Shown: positions 59,501 through 64,000 of the stretch, one piece after another
Position numbering within the stretch: position 1 is the first letter of the stretch
Layout: each line of letters starts with the position of its first letter
Assembly (NCBI GenBank): GCA_963735115.1
Contig: CAVTJR010000003.1
Coordinates: forward strand, 372,001 to 436,000
DNA: 64,000 bases
DNA from: JAKACA01 sp963735115
GTDB lineage: Bacteria > Actinomycetota > Acidimicrobiia > Acidimicrobiales > Bog-793
Reading direction: 5' to 3'
Position numbers and translations under genes: made by a program
Notes under the pieces: generated by a model
Told to the model about the DNA's origin: nothing
Seen by the model: only the letters and a program-made list of their open reading frames with translations
Databases searched by the model: none

Positions 59501-62500
59501 GATGGAGGAAACCTCGGTCGGCTGCTGCGCGGGGACCAGTGCATCAGCCCCATCCCGTCTGAGATACGAGACGCCATGCTGGACCAGCACATCACGCGCC
59601 TCGTCAAAGCGCCCGATGGCAGCGGCAGCTTCGTGTCCATCGACGACGCTGCTGATGTCATCAAGCTGGCGGGACGCGCCGGGGCGTTCGACCCAGTGGA
59701 GTTCGGCATCGACCCGGAGCGCGTCCTCGCGATGGAGAACAGCACCTGTATGGCGATGGCGGCAGGTTTGGCTGCATTGTGCGACGCCGGCATCCCGCTC
59801 GTTCAGCACTACAAGACCACTCACATCGGCAGCCGGCTCCCGGAACGCTGGGGCCTGCCCGAGGAGCTGCGGGACGATACCGGTGTGATCTTCGCGGCGG
59901 CTTTCCCCGGTCTCGACGCCTTTGCGGGCTATTCGCGTGACTACTACGTGGACAAAGGACGGCGAGAGCAGCTCTCGGCCCTCGAGGCAGTGCGGGCCAG
60001 CACCGCCAGCCATCAGGGAGCCGGCGTAGCCGCCGTCAAAGCTGAATTGGACCGGCGCACCGCAGCGCTGCGTACCGAGATCGAGGACCATCCCTACGCC
60101 TTCGATCGCCGTTTCCTGTTCCGGATCTTGTCCATGGGGCACTCCCAGTTCGCTGAGTTCATCGGCGCCCGGGGTCCGAACACCCAGCTCAACGCTGCGT
60201 GCGCTAGCACGACGCAGGCGATTACGGTGGCGGAAGATTGGATCCGGTCGGGCCGTTGCCGACGCGTAATCGTCGTGGCGGCCGACAACGCGACATCGGA
60301 CAACCTCCTCGGCTGGATCGGGGCCGGCTTCCTTGCCTCGGGCGCGGCCGCCACGGACGCTGATGTGGAGGAAGCGGCCACGCCATTCGACCGGCGACGC
60401 CACGGGATGATCATCGGGATGGGGGCGGTGGGCATCGTCGTAGAGCAGGCCGAGGCCGCCGAGGAACGGGGAATCCGCCCCATCGCAGAAGTGCTCTCGG
60501 GCGTCACGGCGAACAGCGCCTTTCACGGGACCCGTCTCGATGTGCAGCACATCACCGCCGAGATGGAGCAGCTCGTCACGCAGGCCGAGCAGCGCTGGGG
60601 GCTGGACCGTCGTGAGATGGCTCCCCGGACCGTCTTCGTTTCGCATGAGACCTACACGCCTGCCCGCGGCGGAAGTGCCGCAGCCGAAATTGCTTCCTTG
60701 CGCTCCGTCTTCGGCTCAGCCGCGGATGACATCGTGATCGCCAACACCAAAGGGTTAACTGGCCACGCCATGGGGACCGGCATCGAGGACGTGGTGGCGG
60801 TCAAGAGCCTGGAAACCGGCCTGGTCCCACCCATCGCCAACTTCAAGGAGATCGACCCGGAGCTCGGCGAGCTGAACCTTTCGCATGGCGGCTCCTACCC
60901 CGTCGAGTACGCGATACGACTGGCCGCCGGCTTCGGCTCGCAGATCAGCATGACCCTACTGCGGCGGGTGCCCTCACCTGACGGCCAGCGCCGAGCGCCC
61001 GATGCCTTGGGTTACGAGTATCGGATCGAGTACCCGGAGCGTTGGCACGGGTGGCTGGCTCGAGTGAGCGGCCAAGCGGACGCCGGTCTCGAGCTCGTGC
61101 ACCATCAACTCCGAATCGTTGATGCCCCTGCGGTCGAGGTCGGGCCGACGGTTGAGACGCCCGCTGTGGTCGCGACCGCGACGGTGGTCGAGGCTCCTCT
61201 GCCGGTCGAGGAGGCCGCGGTCGACGCTCCTTCGCCGCTCGAGGCCACCCCGGTCGAGGCGGCCGCGCCAGTGGGAGACACGTCTCCGGTCGAGGCCACC
61301 CCGGTCGAGGCCGCCCCGGTGGCCGCAGGCGCCGTCGACGAGGACGAGGTCCGCCAACGGGTGCTCGCCCTCGTGGCCGAGAAGACGGGCTACCCCGAGG
61401 ACATGCTGGCGCTCGACTTGGACCTGGAGGCCGACCTCGGCGTCGACACCGTCAAACAGGCCGAGCTCTTCGCGACGGTGCGGGAGGCCTACGGCATCGC
61501 CCGCAACGACAGCCTCAAGCTGCGCGACTACCCCACCTTGGGTCACGTCATCGGCTTCGTGCTCGAGCAGGCCGGCGGTGTTGCCGTCGCCCCGCTCGAG
61601 GCCACCCCGCTCGAGGCCACCCCGGTCGAGGCCGCCCCGGTGGCCGCAGGCGCCGTCGACGAGGACGAGGTCCGCCAACGGGTGCTCGCCCTCGTGGCCG
61701 AGAAGACGGGCTACCCCGAGGACATGCTGGCGCTCGACTTGGACCTGGAGGCCGACCTCGGCGTCGACACCGTCAAGCAGGCCGAGCTCTTCGCCACGGT
61801 GCGGGAGGCCTACGGCATCGCCCGCAACGACAGCCTCAAGCTGCGCGACTACCCCACCTTGGGTCACGTCATCGGCTTCGTGCTCGAGCAGGCCGGCGGT
61901 GTTGCCGTCGCCCCGCTCGAGGCCACCCCGGTCGAGGCGGCCGCGCCAGTGGGAGACACGTCTCCGGTCGAGGCCACCCCGGTCGAGGCCGCCCCGGTGG
62001 CCGCAGGCGCCGTCGACGAGGACGAGGTCCGCCAACGGGTGCTCGCCCTCGTGGCCGAGAAGACGGGCTACCCCGAGGACATGCTGGCGCTCGACTTGGA
62101 CCTGGAGGCCGACCTCGGCGTCGACACCGTCAAACAGGCCGAGCTCTTCGCGACGGTGCGGGAGGCCTACGGCATCGCCCGCAACGACAGCCTCAAGCTG
62201 CGCGACTACCCCACCTTGGGTCACGTCATCGGCTTCGTGCTCGAGCAGGCCGGCGGTGTTGCCGTCGCCCCGCTCGAGGCCACCCCGCTCGAGGCCACCC
62301 CGGTCGAGGCCGCCCCGGTGGCCGCAGGCGCCGTCGACGAGGACGAGGTCCGCCAACGGGTGCTCGCCCTCGTGGCCGAGAAGACGGGCTACCCCGAGGA
62401 CATGCTGGCGCTCGACTTGGACCTGGAGGCCGACCTCGGCGTCGACACCGTCAAGCAGGCCGAGCTCTTCGCCACGGTGCGGGAGGCCTACGGCATCGCC

Positions 62501-64000
62501 CGCAACGACAGCCTCAAGCTGCGCGACTACCCCACCTTGGGTCACGTCATCGGCTTCGTGCTCGAGCAGGCCGGCGGTGTTGCCGTCGCCCCGCTCGAGG
62601 CCACCCCGCTCGAGGCGGCCGCGCTTCATAGCGCGACACCCGGACTGGATCTCACGGCGGGCCTCGAGGCGTGCGACACGGTCAAGCGGAGGGTGCCCGT
62701 TCCCATTCTGCGGCCGCCCCTCGACCTGTGCAGACGGACCGGGGTAGAGCTGCAGGCCGGCTCTCGTGTCGTGGTGATGCCCGACCACGGCGGAGTGAGT
62801 GAAGCACTCACCGGCATGCTCGCCGCTCGAGGAGTCGAGGTCCTCGTCCTCGAAGGAGCGCCGACGGCCGCGAGCCTCGAAGCTCAGCTCGTCGCCTGGG
62901 CGAGCGCGGGCGCCGTACACGGCGTGTACTGGTTGCCCGCTTTGGACACGGAGCCCCCGCTGGCGCAGCTGGACATCGCAAGCTGGAAGGAGCACTTGCG
63001 GATCAGGGTCAAGCTGCTCGCCACCGCCATGCGGTCGCTCTATGAGCAGGTAGCGCCTCCCGGTACCTTCCTCGTCGTTGCCACCCGCATGGGCGGATTG
63101 CACGGCTACGACGACCGTGGTGCCACGGCCCCCATGGGTGGGGCTGTCACCGGCTTCGCTAAGGCCTACAAACGAGAGCGGACAGATTGCCTTGTCAAGG
63201 CTGTGGACCTGGCGCCCGCAGCCGGACCGGCCGCCATCGCCGCCGCCCTCATCGACGAGACCGAACACGATCCGGGAGCGATCGAGGTCGGCCTGCAAGA
63301 CGACCTGCGCTGGGCCATCGGCCTGCAGGAAGAGGCTGTTGGGAACGGCCAGCCCGGCCTTGCTCTCGGTCCTGACAGCGTCTTCGTCGTGACCGGCGCC
63401 GCCGGCAGCATTGTTTCAGCGGTCGTCGCCGACCTGGCGCGGGCCTCAGGCGGTACGTTCCACCTCCTTGACCTGGCTCCCCGGCCCGACGCCGCCGACC
63501 TCGATCTCGAGCTGTTCGTGGCCGATCGTGATGGCCTGAAGCGCGAGTTGCGCCAGCGCATGACGGATGGCGGAGAACGGCCGACGCCGGCCCTGATCGA
63601 GCGGGCGCTGGCGGCGATTGAGCGCCGCCGCGCCGCTCTCGACGCCATCACCGCCATTGAGCAGGCAGGCGGCCGGGCCGTCTACCACAGCCTCGACCTG
63701 CGCGACACAGAGGCGGTAGCCAAAGCGCTCGAGGGTGTCCGAGAAGCGCACGGTCGGGTGGACGTGCTGCTGCACGCCGCCGGCCTGGACGTCAGCCACC
63801 TCCTGGCCGACAAGCCCGAGGCCGAATACGACCTTGTGTTCGACGTCAAGAGCGACGGCTGGTTCAACCTCCTTACCGCCATTGGCGACACGCCGATCGG
63901 GGCCACTGTCTGCTTCAGTTCAGTGGCGGGGCGCTTCGGGAACGGCGGCCAGACGGACTACAGCGCCGCCAATGACCTTCTGTGCAAGTCGACGTCGAGT
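56531..64000 (+). CDS. Type I polyketide/PUFA-synthase-like megasynthase, cut by window end
   Basis: An uninterrupted 2,490-codon frame running off the window, from ATG 56531 with AAGGGGAGA upstream. Domains in order: KS1 (about residues 8-465; DAACASA Cys217, GHGTS, NIGH), acyltransferase (about 593-910; GHSLGEYG Ser696), KS2 (about 975-1475; NAACAST Cys1224, later VSHETY and LTGHAMGTG His), an Ala/Glu/Pro-rich region with four carrier domains (Thr1640, 1747, 1866, 1973), then a ketoreductase half (VTGAAGSI loop, SSVAGRFGNGGQTDYSAAND) still open at 64000. The order resembles PfaA-type PUFA synthases (KS-AT-carriers-KR) with an extra KS. It likely makes a reduced fatty-acid-like or polyketide chain. 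Missing C-terminal domains lie beyond the window. Confidence 0.88.
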   Translation, partial: MGDQLSRAVAIVGVGAIMPDAPDADTFWQNIKQGRYSISDVDPSRWDPQLYYDADPKAPDKTYSKIGGWVRDWLWDPRAWNLALMPRVADAMDDTQKWAVACTQQALVDYGYPGRPLDNERVAVVFGNAMAGEQHYQTVMRISFPELAAELGDAPSFRALPIDVQHAVTAELGDLIGKRYPEITEDTMPGELSNCIAGRVANLFNFRGPNYVVDAACASAMAAMNSAVSGLVEGEYDAVITGGIDRNMGASTYVKFCKIGALSATGTRPYAEGADGFVMGEGAAIFLLKRLGDAVRDGDRVYCVLLGMAGSSDGKGKGITAPNPIGQKLSVERAWRKAGVAPQTASLVEGHGTSTRVGDVVEHESMAAVFGGSGVPAGSIALGSVKSNIGHLKAGAGAAGIFKAVMAIHDKVLPPSLNFARPNPDIDFAKSPFRVNTELRDWELPESGVRRAGVSAFGFGGTNFHAVLAEYVPEPGEGGARQFAVPEVKVTARPVAPAPAPPRRAAVLGAATEAQLGEALANLAAEAVEGRMPPATPPGPETLRAAERIAIDYGTAEELAEKVTWAQQAQASGEAAWKLLQARGIFRGSGPRPKVAFLYTGQGSQYPNMLRSLAETDPLVAEVFDEADRAMKPLLAGKTLRDFLFVDRNDPSAVAKAEEELRRTEITQPSVLTVDYALTRLLEQQGFRPDFVMGHSLGEYGALVAAGALPFADALEAVSARGREMASLELEDKGLMAAVFAPLTEVERIVASIAGNVVIANINSSKQVVIGGASIPVEEAMAALTDAGYQVVRLPVSHAFHTSIVAPASVPLEQTLARLHLRSPQIPVVANLTGDFYPMGPGVETEMIKILGRQVASPVQFVKGLRTLYEHGTRVFVEVGPKKALHGFAEEMFRDDPSVFTLFTNHPKWADSVALNQALCGLYAAGVGPLPVDQAATTELIPASGYAELGKLVAQFLERSVVGKGDGYGSRRPVVVSGAALGLPGTERVFDGGNLGRLLRGDQCISPIPSEIRDAMLDQHITRLVKAPDGSGSFVSIDDAADVIKLAGRAGAFDPVEFGIDPERVLAMENSTCMAMAAGLAALCDAGIPLVQHYKTTHIGSRLPERWGLPEELRDDTGVIFAAAFPGLDAFAGYSRDYYVDKGRREQLSALEAVRASTASHQGAGVAAVKAELDRRTAALRTEIEDHPYAFDRRFLFRILSMGHSQFAEFIGARGPNTQLNAACASTTQAITVAEDWIRSGRCRRVIVVAADNATSDNLLGWIGAGFLASGAAATDADVEEAATPFDRRRHGMIIGMGAVGIVVEQAEAAEERGIRPIAEVLSGVTANSAFHGTRLDVQHITAEMEQLVTQAEQRWGLDRREMAPRTVFVSHETYTPARGGSAAAEIASLRSVFGSAADDIVIANTKGLTGHAMGTGIEDVVAVKSLETGLVPPIANFKEIDPELGELNLSHGGSYPVEYAIRLAAGFGSQISMTLLRRVPSPDGQRRAPDALGYEYRIEYPERWHGWLARVSGQADAGLELVHHQLRIVDAPAVEVGPTVETPAVVATATVVEAPLPVEEAAVDAPSPLEATPVEAAAPVGDTSPVEATPVEAAPVAAGAVDEDEVRQRVLALVAEKTGYPEDMLALDLDLEADLGVDTVKQAELFATVREAYGIARNDSLKLRDYPTLGHVIGFVLEQAGGVAVAPLEATPLEATPVEAAPVAAGAVDEDEVRQRVLALVAEKTGYPEDMLALDLDLEADLGVDTVKQAELFATVREAYGIARNDSLKLRDYPTLGHVIGFVLEQAGGVAVAPLEATPVEAAAPVGDTSPVEATPVEAAPVAAGAVDEDEVRQRVLALVAEKTGYPEDMLALDLDLEADLGVDTVKQAELFATVREAYGIARNDSLKLRDYPTLGHVIGFVLEQAGGVAVAPLEATPLEATPVEAAPVAAGAVDEDEVRQRVLALVAEKTGYPEDMLALDLDLEADLGVDTVKQAELFATVREAYGIARNDSLKLRDYPTLGHVIGFVLEQAGGVAVAPLEATPLEAAALHSATPGLDLTAGLEACDTVKRRVPVPILRPPLDLCRRTGVELQAGSRVVVMPDHGGVSEALTGMLAARGVEVLVLEGAPTAASLEAQLVAWASAGAVHGVYWLPALDTEPPLAQLDIASWKEHLRIRVKLLATAMRSLYEQVAPPGTFLVVATRMGGLHGYDDRGATAPMGGAVTGFAKAYKRERTDCLVKAVDLAPAAGPAAIAAALIDETEHDPGAIEVGLQDDLRWAIGLQEEAVGNGQPGLALGPDSVFVVTGAAGSIVSAVVADLARASGGTFHLLDLAPRPDAADLDLELFVADRDGLKRELRQRMTDGGERPTPALIERALAAIERRRAALDAITAIEQAGGRAVYHSLDLRDTEAVAKALEGVREAHGRVDVLLHAAGLDVSHLLADKPEAEYDLVFDVKSDGWFNLLTAIGDTPIGATVCFSSVAGRFGNGGQTDYSAANDLLCKSTSS
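61235..61912 (+). repeat. 678-bp tandem repeat, copy A (two carrier domains)
   Basis: First copy of a 678-bp unit encoding two carrier domains and their linkers (226 residues). It begins at CCGCTCGAGGCCACCCCGG. Carrier start motifs inside it lie 321 bp apart. Between copies the same marker bases recur (GTCAAACAGG in the first carrier, GTCAAGCAGG in the second), so the repeat unit is the pair, not the single carrier. Confidence 0.9.
61913..62590 (+). repeat. 678-bp tandem repeat, copy B (two carrier domains)
   Basis: Second copy, adjacent to the first with no gap and identical at every position I compared. It is followed by a partial third beginning (CCGCTCGAGGCCACCCCG) that then diverges. 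The lack of divergence indicates a recent duplication or ongoing gene conversion. Confidence 0.9.

Noticed and set aside
61235..62590. Repeats that could be taken for a CRISPR array or insertion sequence
   Set aside because: The repeats are in-frame protein-coding carrier domains of 321-357 bp, far too long for CRISPR, with no spacers, transposase or terminal inverted repeats.
60974..63298. A 774-codon minus-strand ORF with long repeats (HEADDVTQGGVVAQL and similar)
   Set aside because: It is the antisense shadow of the carrier region of the megasynthase; its repeats only mirror the four carrier domains, and the plus-strand frame has real domain signatures.

Overview
The window is high-GC DNA with short, often overlapping gene junctions and many GTG/TTG starts. 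It looks like a chromosomal segment of an actinobacterium. The markers are a mycothiol S-conjugate amidase, a glutaredoxin-thioredoxin reductase fusion, an Rpf-like transglycosylase, DUF3151, DUF2510/DUF4328, a HelD/HelR-type RNA polymerase motor, a SigE-like ECF sigma factor and several F420-type luciferase-family oxidoreductases. An acidimicrobial lineage is plausible, but this is inference. No rRNA, tRNA, CRISPR array, IS element or phage gene was seen.

Layout. 0-10.2 kb: a quaternary-amine catabolic locus. A BetI-like regulator leads a plus-strand operon of acyl-CoA dehydrogenase, enoyl-CoA hydratase, BKACE-type dehydrocarnitine cleavage enzyme, carnitine dehydrogenase-like enzyme and hotdog thioesterase. 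A convergent choline dehydrogenase/betaine aldehyde dehydrogenase pair follows. Both arms should end in glycine betaine. A cyclodeaminase-family protein sits beside it. 10.4-17 kb: MoxR ATPase plus VWA protein, a short glucan phosphorylase, and a malic enzyme with a long Ala/Glu/Pro extension. 17-19.1 kb: a membrane-anchored serpin overlapping an ECF sigma factor. 19.2-27.6 kb: MarR plus MFS exporter, acylphosphatase, mycothiol/redox genes, peptidases and an APH(6)-like kinase. 27.9-33.8 kb: a Tat-exported repeat protein, HelR, a channel-like membrane protein and a frameshifted aroA. 33.8-42.5 kb: flavin/F420 luciferase-like enzymes (two frameshifted), two tiny coupled genes, glycerate kinase, GNAT and a YfhO-like membrane protein. 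42.5-54.5 kb: a PheS-like ligase behind a Cys-rich upstream ORF and hairpins, a sarcosine oxidase-like flavoprotein, Rpf, SurE, aldose epimerase, L,D-transpeptidase, GlnD and DUF3151. 54.8-64 kb: an acyl-CoA dehydrogenase followed by a giant iterative PKS/PUFA-synthase-like protein that runs off the window end.

The most unusual items are: the megasynthase (KS-AT-KS-carrier x4-KR), whose four carrier domains all have Thr where phosphopantetheinylated Ser is expected and are built from a 678-bp tandem duplication; the serpin in the genetic position of an anti-sigma factor; and the apparently leaderless Cys-rich upstream ORF with three hairpins before the PheS-like gene. Three genes (aroA and two luciferase-like genes) each carry a single-nucleotide indel, which may be assembly error or real decay.
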